DNA from: a virus
DNA: 64,000 nt
IMG/VR virus record: IMGVR_UViG_3300046675_000234
Coordinates: 1 to 64,000 of that record
Strand: one strand, 5' to 3'
The notes under the pieces are model-generated. The model was given only the letters and a program-made list of their open reading frames with translations, made no database searches and was not told the origin of the DNA. The position numbers and the translations under genes are program-made. Below, one piece after another: positions 46,364-53,963 of this stretch; within the stretch, counting starts at the first letter, position 1; each line of letters starts with the position of its first letter.

Positions 46364-46911
46364 TCGCCAGCCGCCGCGTCGATCTTGGCCTGCTCCCACA
46401 GCGCGGGCCAGTCGATCGGCTCGGGCGGCGGCGCGGGCATGATCATCGCGTGCTCGGGCCGCAGCCCGCCCCTGATGCCGAGCGCGGTCATGATCATCGT
46501 CAGCTTGTGGTCGAGCAGCTCCAGCGTGACGGGCTCGGGAGCGGGCAGCGCAGGACCCGCCCAGTCGGGTGCCGCTGCCACGGCCTCGGCCATCCCCGGC
46601 AGGGCGTCCTGGGCGTAGTCATGACCGCTCGGGTGGCGCTCGATCGAGGCGGCGAGCTGCTCCGGGGTGACCCCCGCGTCGGACGCGGCGGCCACCAGCC
46701 GCTGCTGCCGGTACTCGCCGGTAACAACCTCCCACGCCTCAGCCAGCCCCTGCTCCGAGTCGAGCAGTCCCCGCTGTCGCAGGTGCCCCTCTATGCTCAC
46801 AGGACTCGACAGACGGGGCTTGTCGGGGAGGTCTTTCCAGTACCTCGCAACCCATCCCACCTGGTCTTCTCTGCTCCGCTGGTCCATCAGCCACGCGCTA
46901 AAAGTTGCCAT
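46360..46911 (-). CDS. Hypothetical protein with YozE/SAM-like N-terminus
   Basis: Product is 183 residues. The N-terminal segment FSAWLMDQRSREDQVGW followed by RYWKDLPDKPR and IEGHLRQRG resembles the short YozE SAM-like domain seen in phage proteins. The rest is Ala/Pro-rich with LLDHKLTMIMTALGIRGG. It is the first gene of the cluster transcribed away from the putative origin at 47.1-47.2 kb, with a structured leader. Function is unknown. Confidence 0.5.
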   Translation of the reverse strand: MATFSAWLMDQRSREDQVGWVARYWKDLPDKPRLSSPVSIEGHLRQRGLLDSEQGLAEAWEVVTGEYRQQRLVAAASDAGVTPEQLAASIERHPSGHDYAQDALPGMAEAVAAAPDWAGPALPAPEPVTLELLDHKLTMIMTALGIRGGLRPEHAMIMPAPPPEPIDWPALWEQAKIDAAAGE

Positions 46912-46947
46912 GAGTAACCATCCGCTCCCTCATCGTAGTCGTGCGGC

Positions 46948-46996
46948 CCGGCCCCGCCCCAGGGGAACCCCCGCAGGGCACCCAGGACGGGGCCGG
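46948..46996 (-). terminator. GC hairpin in the leader of the 46911 gene
   Basis: CCGGCCCCG (46948-46956) and CGGGGCCGG (46988-46996) form a 9-bp stem enclosing smaller C/G-run stems. It lies between the TAGGGT / GTGTACTCA site near 47010-47028 and the TACGATGAGG ribosome site. It may act as an attenuator or as terminator of the helicase message. Confidence 0.45.
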
Positions 46997-47019
46997 TCCG
47001 TGCCCTCCACCCTACCGCC

Positions 47020-47028
47020 TGAGTACAC
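47020..47028. promoter_or_regulatory. TGAGTACAC operator-like site
   Basis: TGAGTACAC on the plus strand; reading the minus strand, GTGTACTCAGGCGG is followed by TAGGGT. It is one of the dispersed motif copies, placed upstream of the 46911 gene. Confidence 0.4.
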
Positions 47029-47090
47029 CGGAAGCACCCCATTCCTTCAAGTTCTAGATGAGATCCTGGATTCCTCGTTGCGGGCGGGCG

Positions 47091-47237
47091 TGCCTGTCTC
47101 TCTTACCCCTCTCTTTTTCTTTTTCTCTAGTCCATAAAGGTATAGAACGGACACCCGCACACCCGCTACACCCGCAGACACCCGCTGTGTATTTCCATCC
47201 GCAATACCCGCACACCCGCAGATTCTGTGTTTACACA
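47091..47237. repeat. Iteron-like array, pyrimidine tract and palindrome (candidate origin)
   Basis: The 328-nt gene-free gap 46912-47239 has markedly lower GC than its surroundings. It contains a ~39-nt pyrimidine-rich tract (about 47091-47129). It also holds six ACACCCGC units (47151, 47159, 47168, 47178, 47204 with one mismatch, and 47212) and the near-palindrome TGTGTTTACACA (47226-47237). The palindrome abuts the stop of the ATPase gene. Tight direct repeats, strand-asymmetric low-GC DNA and adjacent primase-helicase genes fit a phage replication origin. Nothing else in the gap looks coding. Confidence 0.5.
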
Positions 47238-47239
47238 CC

Positions 47240-48730
47240 CTAGATTTGCGGGGGTACGTTTTGTACCCACGCAGAGGAATTGACGCCATCCTGGATGAAT
47301 CTAGACGGCGGTACGAGCAAGATCCTGCGTGACTTCGTGTGCGTGTCCAGCGGTCTCCTGACCGTCCAGCCGTTGGCCGTCAGTGCCGCCGTGCACCGGT
47401 CGAGCCGCGAGCTGACGAGCCGTGGCGTCCACTCTCTCCCGGCTAGCTGGGGGAGCATCAGGAAGGTCATCAGCTCCCGTGAGGTGCCCTGCCACGGGGC
47501 CGTGATCCGCTCGGTGATCAGCCAGCTCACCACATCATCATCGACCAGCTCGGAATAGCTGCGGGACTGGCCTTCCTTCCACGCCGACAGTGCCTGCGTG
47601 CCCCACATCGCATCGCACGCCGTCAGCACCCGCGCGAAGTCCGGCATAGTCTCCCCGCCAGGCGCAGTAATGTTCGGCAGCATCGCCATTACCCTGCACA
47701 CCATGTCGAACAGCCAGCCGAGCGCGGCCGGGTGCGCCGCTGACCACGCGGCGTCCAGCTCGGCGTCACCGAGATACCGGTCAGGCGGCATCAGCTCGTG
47801 CACCGCTGCCCTGCGCACCAGGTCACCCCGGATGCTCATCTCCACGGTGTTGATCACCACGGATACCGGGTCGAACCGCATGGCGAACAGCTCGGCGTCC
47901 TTGTAGAGCTTGCGGCTCGCGTAGCTGTCACCGCTGGCCGCCCGGCAGATCAGGTCCGACTGGTAGTGGCTCAGCCCGCTGATGTTGTCGTGGCCGATGC
48001 AGTGCGTGTTGGATGCCAGCGCCGCCCAGTCCTTCGGGTCCTTGGGCATCTGGGCCATGAAGCCGCCCAGCCAGGCCACCGTCATCTCGGTGGTCCGGGT
48101 CTTGGCCGTTCCCGGCTGGCCGGTGAATATCTCCGCTGGCAGCGTCACGTCCGGCATGCAGGCCATGATCCGGCAGGCGCAGTAGACCGCCTTGGCGTCC
48201 CAGTCGCGCAGGTTGACCAGGGCCAGCGCGGGTCCGGCTCCTTCCGGCGTGCGCGACGGCAGCGGCAGCTCGACGTTGAACGCGCTGCGGCGGAACAGCG
48301 CCACGCCCTGCGTGATCATCCAGCCTTGCGGTGAGCACAGCACGACCGCGCCGTCATCGCGTCCGAGGTCGATGGCTATCCGGTTGTCGCTGGTCCGCGC
48401 GGTGCGCAGGTGCGGTCTGGCTTTCGGCATGGTTCCCGCCTCGCCCCTGATGATGCCCATGACCGCGCCCAGCGTGGTGTCGCTGGTAGTCATGTCGAGC
48501 AGGTTGTACAGATGCGATGCCAGCCGGTCCCGCAGGCTGACCGCGCCGTCCAGCGGGATCGCTATGCCGGGCACGGCCTTGTCCACCACGTAGGGCTCAC
48601 CGCCAGGCGATGCCCCGAGCGCGTAGTTGTCCTTGAAGATCGCCAGCAGTGCCCGCTGCGCCGGGATCTTGGCACCGGTCGGCGCGGCCTTGGCTACTTC
48701 AGCATTCCAGGCATCCCCCAGCGCGGCCAT
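47240..48730 (-). CDS. Phage DNA primase-associated ATPase / helicase
   Basis: Product is 496 residues. The P-loop IFTGQPGTAKTRTTEM (Walker A about 203-211) lies mid-protein, with a following DNISGLSHYQSDLICRA region and INTVEMSIRGDLVRRA typical of helicase or AAA-type ATPases linked to phage primases. The N-terminal ~150 residues include IAIDLGRDDGAVVL and LRDRLASHLYNLLDM, and the C-terminal part may be a winged helix (LMLPQLAGREWTPRLVSSRL). Together with the nearby prim-pol gene it probably forms the primase-helicase unit at the origin. Exact superfamily is uncertain. Confidence 0.65.
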   Translation of the reverse strand: MAALGDAWNAEVAKAAPTGAKIPAQRALLAIFKDNYALGASPGGEPYVVDKAVPGIAIPLDGAVSLRDRLASHLYNLLDMTTSDTTLGAVMGIIRGEAGTMPKARPHLRTARTSDNRIAIDLGRDDGAVVLCSPQGWMITQGVALFRRSAFNVELPLPSRTPEGAGPALALVNLRDWDAKAVYCACRIMACMPDVTLPAEIFTGQPGTAKTRTTEMTVAWLGGFMAQMPKDPKDWAALASNTHCIGHDNISGLSHYQSDLICRAASGDSYASRKLYKDAELFAMRFDPVSVVINTVEMSIRGDLVRRAAVHELMPPDRYLGDAELDAAWSAAHPAALGWLFDMVCRVMAMLPNITAPGGETMPDFARVLTACDAMWGTQALSAWKEGQSRSYSELVDDDVVSWLITERITAPWQGTSRELMTFLMLPQLAGREWTPRLVSSRLDRCTAALTANGWTVRRPLDTHTKSRRILLVPPSRFIQDGVNSSAWVQNVPPQI

Positions 48731-48744
48731 CAGGCGCTCGCCAC

Positions 48745-48777
48745 TGAGTACACCGTGACAGATAGCTGCTGATCAGC
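48745..48777 (-). promoter_or_regulatory. Operator-like sites upstream of the ATPase gene
   Basis: TGAGTACAC (48745-48753) and the perfect 10-bp palindrome GCTGATCAGC (48768-48777) lie 15-47 nt before the ATG at 48730, with TATCTG between them on the minus strand. The remaining part of this 229-nt gap (to 48959) shows nothing recognisable. Confidence 0.4.
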
Positions 48778-48959
48778 TAGGATCATCATCGTTACGTGCT
48801 CCTGTCTCCGCAGGGGTATGGCCACGCAGCGCCTTGTCCAGGGAGCGCCGCGAAGGCGTTGACGGCGCGGGCCGGTTCTCAATGCGACTTGGGGACCAGC
48901 CCGCCCGTTCACACTAGCCCCGTACCGGCGCGTAGGGCAGGCCCGGAGCCGGGTGATCT

Positions 48960-49175
48960 TCACGGATCGACTCCGCAGCACTCGGCCAGCCAGCCGTCCT
49001 CGGCCTCGTAGAACCGGATCAGCTCACCGGCTGCGTACCGCGCGCCGCAGCCCCGGCAGTACCCGTCATACCGGCTCAGTATCCAGGTGCCCAGCCCGGA
49101 AGAGCGCTGCACCATCCGCCACAGCGCCTCCCAGTCATAACTCAGCGGCGGCAGCCGCCCTGCGCGCCCGTCCAT
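48960..49175 (-). CDS. Small zinc-ribbon-like protein
   Basis: Product is 71 residues. An N-terminal helix (SYDWEALWRMVQRSSG) is followed by RYDGYCRGCGARYAAGELIR and LAECCGVDP, a CxxC...CC zinc site in a rubredoxin-like fold. It overlaps the end of the next zinc protein gene by 41 nt. Function is unknown. Confidence 0.5.
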   Translation of the reverse strand: MDGRAGRLPPLSYDWEALWRMVQRSSGLGTWILSRYDGYCRGCGARYAAGELIRFYEAEDGWLAECCGVDP

Positions 49176-49344
49176 CCATGTACGCCCTCCACCGGGCCAT
49201 GTGCACGTCCTCGGTCGGCTTCCCTACCGTCTTGCCCGGCTTGGGCACGTACGCCACGCACCGCTCCCCGGCCGCAGCCCCGCAGGCATCGCACCCGACC
49301 GCCGCCCGGATGGTCGGCCGGATGCCGGGGTTACGCCTGCCCAT
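49135..49344 (-). CDS. Small zinc-finger protein with HxxR motif
   Basis: Product is 69 residues from ATG 49344. AVGCDACGAAAGERCVAY and DVHMARWRAYMDGRARR follow the CxxCxAxxGxxC...HxxR pattern of small DNA- or RNA-associated zinc fingers in actinobacteria. The start overlaps the end of the primase-polymerase gene. The reading to 49437 was rejected as Arg/Ser-rich shadow sequence. Confidence 0.5.
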   Translation of the reverse strand: MGRRNPGIRPTIRAAVGCDACGAAAGERCVAYVPKPGKTVGKPTEDVHMARWRAYMDGRARRAAAAAEL

Positions 49345-50284
49345 GCCCCGCCTTCCAGGCGGTGAACGCCATCCGCTCCTTCTGCTCCTGGTCCCGGATG
49401 AACTTGCGCGCCGATTCGACAGACACCAGCACCTCACGCCAGGGGTAGTCGATATGGCTGCTGGCTTCCCAGATCTCCCGGATGATGCTGAGCACGATCT
49501 CCGAGACCTCCAGGTGCGTGCCGTACCGGCGGTAGAGCGAGCACGCGGCCCGGTACATGGTGCGGTTGCGCTCCCCGACCGGGATGCCGGTCTTCACCAG
49601 CTCCGTGATATCGGGAGGCGGATCAGCAGCCCCTGCCTGCTGCTGATTCGCCGGGGCGCTGCCCAGCCAGCCGCCTACCCAGTCAGGAGCCTGCGGCGCT
49701 GAGCACGGGCAGCCGCGCTCCCACGTATAGGGAACCGGGATCTGCTCAACTCGCTCGCCATCCAGCCCCATCGGCATCACCAGCCGCGCGCTCGGGGCCG
49801 CGATCACCAGCCCGCCGTCCCCTTTCGCGTCCACGCCCGGCAAGATGCCCGGCCTCTCGGGCACTGCCGCCCAGGCAGGAGTCCGCATCCAGATGTGGTA
49901 GCCGCCAGACGGGGTGCGCGCCAGCGGGTAGCTGGTCAGCTCCGTGACCGGTGCTCCGGTCAGGAACTGCGCTAGTGACTCGATGCCGTTGTGCTCGCCC
50001 TTGACGTCCAGGTCGATAACGGCGAGCGCGGAGACCTGCCCCGTCGCAACCCCGATGCTCGCGGCGGGATCTTGCGACCACCACTCGCGTATCTGTGCCG
50101 GGTCAGTGCTGGCCCAGTGCACCCCGCCTTGCGGCGGGAGCATCCGGTGCGGCTTCTTGCCTCCGCGCTCGCACGGGACGACAGCGTAACCCCACGAGGC
50201 GTACCGCAGGGCCGCAATGCCGAAACCGATCGAGCGCGCCTCATCACCAGCGGGCATCCCCCACTGATGGCCGCAGCCGCTCAC
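49331..50284 (-). CDS. Primase-polymerase (Prim-Pol domain) protein
   Basis: Product is 317 residues. The N-terminal bifunctional primase/polymerase domain has WGYAVVPCERGGKKP, a metal-binding pair in LAVIDLDVKGEHNG (D91, D93), PSGGYHIWMR (His ~130), and GVDAKGDGGLVIAAPSA. These are the catalytic motifs of this archaeo-eukaryotic-type family found in phages and plasmids. The C-terminal ~90 residues are helical (MYRAACSLYRRYGTHLEVS) like primase C-terminal regions. It synthesises primers for replication and probably works with the 47240-48730 ATPase. Confidence 0.8.
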   Translation of the reverse strand: MSGCGHQWGMPAGDEARSIGFGIAALRYASWGYAVVPCERGGKKPHRMLPPQGGVHWASTDPAQIREWWSQDPAASIGVATGQVSALAVIDLDVKGEHNGIESLAQFLTGAPVTELTSYPLARTPSGGYHIWMRTPAWAAVPERPGILPGVDAKGDGGLVIAAPSARLVMPMGLDGERVEQIPVPYTWERGCPCSAPQAPDWVGGWLGSAPANQQQAGAADPPPDITELVKTGIPVGERNRTMYRAACSLYRRYGTHLEVSEIVLSIIREIWEASSHIDYPWREVLVSVESARKFIRDQEQKERMAFTAWKAGHGQA

Positions 50285-50529
50285 CGGCTCTCCATCACGC
50301 TGGCCAGGCGGTCTACCGCCTTCGCCAGCCCGTCGAGTGAGTCGGACACCTCGCTGAGCCCGGCGTGCACTGCCGAGCCCGCATCAAATACCGCCTGGCC
50401 GACCGGCACACTCAGGTTCTGTCCGGCGAGAGCCATGGCGATGCCCTCAAGGAACTGGAGGTTCTGGTTGAGGACTTTGCCGATGCCGTCTAGTGCCTCG
50501 ATCTGCGTGGTGCTCGCGCTGTCGCTCAT
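50281..50529 (-). CDS. Small helical protein
   Basis: Product is 82 residues from ATG 50529, which overlaps the stop of the upstream gene. It is helical with heptad-like spacing (EALDGIGKVLNQNLQFLEG, EVSDSLDGLAKAVDRLASV), so it may form a coiled coil. It is coupled to the prim-pol gene by a 4-nt overlap. Function is unknown. Confidence 0.55.
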   Translation of the reverse strand: MSDSASTTQIEALDGIGKVLNQNLQFLEGIAMALAGQNLSVPVGQAVFDAGSAVHAGLSEVSDSLDGLAKAVDRLASVMESR

Positions 50530-50759
50530 CACTGCGCCGCCCGCTGCGCCTCGGGCGTCAGCAACTTGGCGAACAGCTCATCGAAACTCAGCGGCGAGGT
50601 CTGCACCGACGCGACCACGACCCGCCGGTTGAACACCTCCACCAGCCCGAACGTGTAGGTATCCGCGCCGAGCCGGTACATGCCCTGCTCGACCGCCTCT
50701 GCGGAAACCTCGTACTGCTGGCCTTTCAGCGGGCCGTCCAGCCAGACCGGTGATGCCAT
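50529..50759 (-). CDS. Small beta-rich protein, first gene left of the divergent switch
   Basis: Product is 76 residues with a compact beta-like sequence (VWLDGPLKGQQYEVSAEA, YTFGLVEVFNRRVVVASVQ). It is the first gene leftward of the divergent control region and has AACGATGAGGGAGAG as leader. It heads the prim-pol cluster. Function is unknown. Confidence 0.55.
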   Translation of the reverse strand: MASPVWLDGPLKGQQYEVSAEAVEQGMYRLGADTYTFGLVEVFNRRVVVASVQTSPLSFDELFAKLLTPEAQRAAQ

Positions 50760-50778
50760 GTCTCTCCCTCATCGTTGC

Positions 50779-50843
50779 TGTACTCACCAGCAGCCTACCC
50801 CTGGTACGGTCGGGAATGCGGCGTAAACACCCGGTGTTGACAC
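50779..50843. promoter_or_regulatory. Divergent control region between left and right arms
   Basis: The 159-nt gap between the minus gene starting at 50759 and the plus gene starting at 50919 contains TGTACTCA (50779-50786), a TAGGCT hexamer reading left, and two adjacent operator-like units, GCGTAAACAC (50821-50830) and GTGTTGACAC (50834-50843). TTGACA (50837-50842) reads rightward but no good -10 follows at 17 nt. This is the only place where the dispersed motif occurs as a close pair. Confidence 0.5.
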
Positions 50844-50918
50844 CGCTGCGGCACCATCCCTGCCGCGAACGATCCAGTGGTCTACCGGCGAGAGCAGGTG
50901 ACCAAGGAAGGGGTAAGC

Positions 50919-51632
50919 ATGCCCCGTAGTAACAGCACCGCCATCCCCGACACCAACGGCAGCCCGCAGGCGGCTGCCGTTGCCCTGGGGGTCCTCGCCG
51001 CATACGCGGACGAGGGCTACCTGAAGGAAGACGGGACCGGCATCGACACCGCCAAGGTCCGGGCCAAGATCCTGGAAGTCGTGCGCGAGCACAAGGTCTT
51101 GACCTGGAAGGACCGCGCTACCAAGGCGATCCGGCGCGGCGATGTGGTCAGGGCGGTTTTCCCGTCCCTGCCAGCCCCGCCGGACGGCTTCTCCGAGACC
51201 GAGGACCCGCAGCTCGCCAAGGCGGTCTGGGGCAAGGTCTACGGCGATATGTGGCTGCACCTGTCGGTGAGCGCGACCAGCGCTCTCCAGCAGCTCGTCG
51301 GCGCGTCCATGGGTAACGGGTACGTGCTGGTGAGGACCAGCCTGGACTCGCCCCGCCCGGACGCGGTGTACATCACCGACGACCGGACCTGCATCGACCG
51401 CGACCTGCGCAAGCCCGAGAACGACGCGGCCGAGCGCAAGATCAGGTCCGTGCTGGCGACCGTCTCGATGCTGGCCATGCGCCAGCCCGAGAACGCGAAG
51501 CACTATGCCAAGGGCGGCAACGATTTCCTGCGGCACCTCCAGGTGTCCGGCCGGGATCAGATCGCTCTCGCGGTCGCGTCAGCCAGCGGTAACGGCGACG
51601 AGCCCGGCGACGAGCCCGGCGGCGACGAGTAG
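50919..51632 (+). CDS. First gene of the right arm, unknown function
   Basis: Product is 237 residues from ATG 50919 with AGGAAGGGG upstream. The N-terminal region (QAAAVALGVLAAYADEGYL, AKVRAKILEVVREHKVLTW) is helical. The middle has a beta segment (NGYVLVRTSLDSPRPDAVYI) and the end is a low-complexity Gly/Asp/Glu/Pro tail (DEPGDEPGGDE). It begins the plus-strand early-type block beside the divergent switch, so it may be regulatory or single-strand-DNA related. No family was recognised. Confidence 0.55.
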   Translation: MPRSNSTAIPDTNGSPQAAAVALGVLAAYADEGYLKEDGTGIDTAKVRAKILEVVREHKVLTWKDRATKAIRRGDVVRAVFPSLPAPPDGFSETEDPQLAKAVWGKVYGDMWLHLSVSATSALQQLVGASMGNGYVLVRTSLDSPRPDAVYITDDRTCIDRDLRKPENDAAERKIRSVLATVSMLAMRQPENAKHYAKGGNDFLRHLQVSGRDQIALAVASASGNGDEPGDEPGGDE

Positions 51633-51688
51633 AACCGGGAGAAGGTGAACGGGGGCGCGGGCAGCGATGACCCGCGCCCCTGGCAGCT

Positions 51689-52681
51689 ATGGACATATTC
51701 TCAGATGACCCGCTGGTCCAGGAAGCGCGCAGGCACTCGGGCCGCATCGTCAACGCGATGGCTGGCCTGGCCGGGCTGATCCAGTATGCCTGGGACCGGC
51801 GCTATGACCGCGTGCTCGGCTACGCGAGCTGGCAGGCGTACTGCGTCGGTGAGTTCGGCAGCGGCGAGGTTGCCATGAAGGCCCGCCAGATCGTGGTCTC
51901 CCTGCTGTCCGACGCGGGCATGTCCCAGCGCTCGATCGCAGAGCAGACCGGCGCATCCCAGAAGACAGTCAGCCGGGACCTCTCGGCGGGTGAGTCATCC
52001 GTGACTCAGTTGAACGACAATCAGCAACCGGAGGTGACGCAGAGTAACCCGCAGACCGTGCGGGGGAAGGACGGACGAGTGCACCCGAGAGTGAAGCGGC
52101 CGAAGCCGACGCCAGCCGCGATCGGCGCGCTGCGCAAGGAGATCGAGAAGCGGCTGAAGGCCGGTAAGAAGACTGACTTCCGCCAGCTCATGACCCAGTT
52201 CGAGATGAGCCAGAGCGTCGTGCAGACCCAGATCCAGGTGGTCAGGGCGCTGCTGGAGGACAGGAGCCAGCGCCCGGCAAGCCGGACGCAGACCTGGAAC
52301 GGCAGGTCACGCACGGCACGGCAGAAGGAGATCAAGCTCGCCCGCACGGCATCCGACGCGGCGAACTACCTCAAGATGATGGATCTCCAGGCGGTGATCT
52401 GGAGGCTGTGCGCGGTACTGGAGAACTTCCATATCGAGGACATGCCGCTAGACGAGCACACGCTGCGGACGATCACCGACCTGCTCGATGACCTGATCAG
52501 CCTCGGTATCTGGCACAACCGGACGCTGACCGCCGTAAAGGGCTGGGTCGGCAGCGCCGACCGGCGGCGCAGGATCGAGCAACTGCGCAACGTGGATGGC
52601 CGACTGCCCGAGGAAGCCAGGGCATTCCTGGCGATGGCCGACAAGCTGGAGCGCGAGCTGGCCCTGACGCCAGCGGAGTGA
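51689..52681 (+). CDS. Helix-turn-helix DNA-binding protein
   Basis: Product is 330 residues. A helix-turn-helix at about 76-98 (AGMSQRSIAEQTGASQKTVS) identifies it as DNA-binding. The N-terminal ~70 residues are helical (RIVNAMAGLAGLIQYAWDRR, SWQAYCVGEFG), as in small phage and plasmid regulators. A linker holds VRGKDGRVHPR. The C-terminal half is basic then helical (LQAVIWRLCAVLENFHIED, RTITDLLDDLISLGIWHN). It lies 56 nt after the first right-arm gene with no obvious ribosome site. It is a candidate to bind the dispersed operator motif, which is inference. Confidence 0.65.
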   Translation: MDIFSDDPLVQEARRHSGRIVNAMAGLAGLIQYAWDRRYDRVLGYASWQAYCVGEFGSGEVAMKARQIVVSLLSDAGMSQRSIAEQTGASQKTVSRDLSAGESSVTQLNDNQQPEVTQSNPQTVRGKDGRVHPRVKRPKPTPAAIGALRKEIEKRLKAGKKTDFRQLMTQFEMSQSVVQTQIQVVRALLEDRSQRPASRTQTWNGRSRTARQKEIKLARTASDAANYLKMMDLQAVIWRLCAVLENFHIEDMPLDEHTLRTITDLLDDLISLGIWHNRTLTAVKGWVGSADRRRRIEQLRNVDGRLPEEARAFLAMADKLERELALTPAE

Positions 52682-52693
52682 AAGGAGAAGATC

Positions 52694-53647
52694 ATGGGTG
52701 AACGCCCGAGAGGCCCGATGCCGGGCTGGAGTCCGAAGGGGGACTTCCAGGCCGCGCTGCTGGCCGACATAGTAGACCGGCTGAACCAGCACGACCGCGA
52801 GGGCACGCTGCCGCGCTCCCCGCGAGGGCTGTTCTACGACCTGCGCCCGAGCGGGTTTGGCCGGGGCATCACGTACACCAAGTACCCGGCCATGCGGGTG
52901 ACCGCATCCGGGCAGAAGCGCAAGGTCAACCCGATGGACGCCAGCGTTGCCAGCGTCCAGGAAGTGCTGGCACTCGCCCGGCGGGCCGGGATCATCAGCG
53001 AGAACTGGATTGAGGACACCCGCGCGCCCGTCCCGGCAGTGCCGTCCTACGATGACGGCGAGACCGCCGAGAGCCTGGCCGCATCGCTCGCGGACTGGGT
53101 GCGCAACCCGTCCCTGGAATACAGCCCGCAGGAAGGCCAGGAGACACACCTGGAGGTACTGGTGGAGGCCGCTGGCCTGATCAGCCGCCTGGAGCGGGTG
53201 GCCGCGCCCTACGGGGTGCCGGTCTACTCCGGTGGCGGCTACGACGGCATCAAGGGCAAGCGGGCGGCGGGCAACCGCGCCGCGCGCCGCGACGTGCCGA
53301 CCGTGGTGCTGCGGGTCAGCGACTACGACGATCACGGGCTGGCACTGGCACGGGCGTCTTCCGAGGACAGCATCGCCTGGGCCGAGCGGTACTACGACGC
53401 GGAGCCCGGATGGCTCTCGTTCGAGCGCATCGCGCTGACGCAGGACCAGGCGGCGGACGCCGACCTGCTCGACCAGTTCGGCAAGGCCGAGGCGGACGGG
53501 CTGCCGGTGCAGGTGATGGACCAGATCCTCACCGACGCCATCGAGGGCTACCAGGACCCGGATATCCGCCAGGAGAACATCGAGCGCGCGGCCGGTGAGC
53601 GCGAGCGCGTTCCCGCCCTGGTGCGAGAGCTGCTGAGCCAGTCATGA
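52694..53647 (+). CDS. Toprim-domain-like protein
   Basis: Product is 317 residues. PRSPRGLFYDLRPSGFG near residue 40 and a later GVPVYSGGGYDGIKGKR, then PTVVLRVSDYDDHGLALA (about 200-217), follow the layout of actinobacterial mobile-element proteins with a Spo11/TopoVI-A-type Toprim domain. In that domain a DxD-like acidic motif binds metal. It may cut or nick DNA or RNA. AAAGGAG precedes the ATG. The C-terminal ~80 residues are helical (DQILTDAIEGYQDPDIRQEN). The function of these stand-alone proteins is not known. Confidence 0.55.
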   Translation: MGERPRGPMPGWSPKGDFQAALLADIVDRLNQHDREGTLPRSPRGLFYDLRPSGFGRGITYTKYPAMRVTASGQKRKVNPMDASVASVQEVLALARRAGIISENWIEDTRAPVPAVPSYDDGETAESLAASLADWVRNPSLEYSPQEGQETHLEVLVEAAGLISRLERVAAPYGVPVYSGGGYDGIKGKRAAGNRAARRDVPTVVLRVSDYDDHGLALARASSEDSIAWAERYYDAEPGWLSFERIALTQDQAADADLLDQFGKAEADGLPVQVMDQILTDAIEGYQDPDIRQENIERAAGERERVPALVRELLSQS

Positions 53648-53871
53648 GTCGCAGGCACAAGATGCGGGCCAAGTCCGGCAAGCAGCTCGCGGAGAAGATC
53701 CGCGCCGCCTGCCCGGACGCGGTGATCGTCCTGACCGGGAACGGCCACCTGAAGGTGACCGGTCCCGGCGGGACCGCGTTCATCCCGAGCGCGCCGCCGG
53801 ACACCCCGAGCGCCCGCTACGAGACGCGCAACAAGCTGCGCTCTCACGCGGGAATCGTCATCGCTACCTGA
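53644..53871 (+). CDS. HicA-like small RNA-binding protein
   Basis: Product is 75 residues. GKQLAEKIRAACPDAVIVL, TGNGHLKVTGPGGTAFIP and ARYETRNKLRSHAGI match the double-stranded-RNA-binding-like fold of HicA-type proteins, where the conserved His lies in GHLKV. No HicB antitoxin gene is next to it, so it may not be an active toxin. Its start overlaps the Toprim-like gene stop (ATGA). Confidence 0.6.
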   Translation: MSRRHKMRAKSGKQLAEKIRAACPDAVIVLTGNGHLKVTGPGGTAFIPSAPPDTPSARYETRNKLRSHAGIVIAT

Positions 53872-53920
53872 GCGCCTGCGCATCCGCCCAGGCCAGCGGG
53901 AAGCTACCGGTCAGTTATCC

Positions 53921-53929
53921 TGTTTACAA
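53921..53929 (+). promoter_or_regulatory. TATCCT-GTTTACAA site
   Basis: TATCCT runs directly into GTTTACAACGA on the plus strand, 35-43 nt before the ATG at 53964. It is the same hexamer-plus-motif arrangement as on the left arm but in the opposite orientation. Confidence 0.45.
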
Positions 53930-53963
53930 CGAGCATGATGACGATGATGAATAAGGTGCCGAG

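Noticed and set aside
47151-47219. Possible CRISPR-like array
   Set aside because: Units are 8 bp with irregular 0-18-bp gaps, far too short for CRISPR repeats and spacers.
47047-47289. 80-codon minus-strand frame over the iteron array
   Set aside because: Low-GC, Lys/Arg-rich translation without third-position bias; it overlaps direct repeats and the end of the ATPase gene.
48731-48959. Possible small gene or tRNA in the gap upstream of the ATPase gene
   Set aside because: No cloverleaf with a T-arm was found and the open frame is Arg-rich without third-position bias; only regulatory-type repeats were kept.
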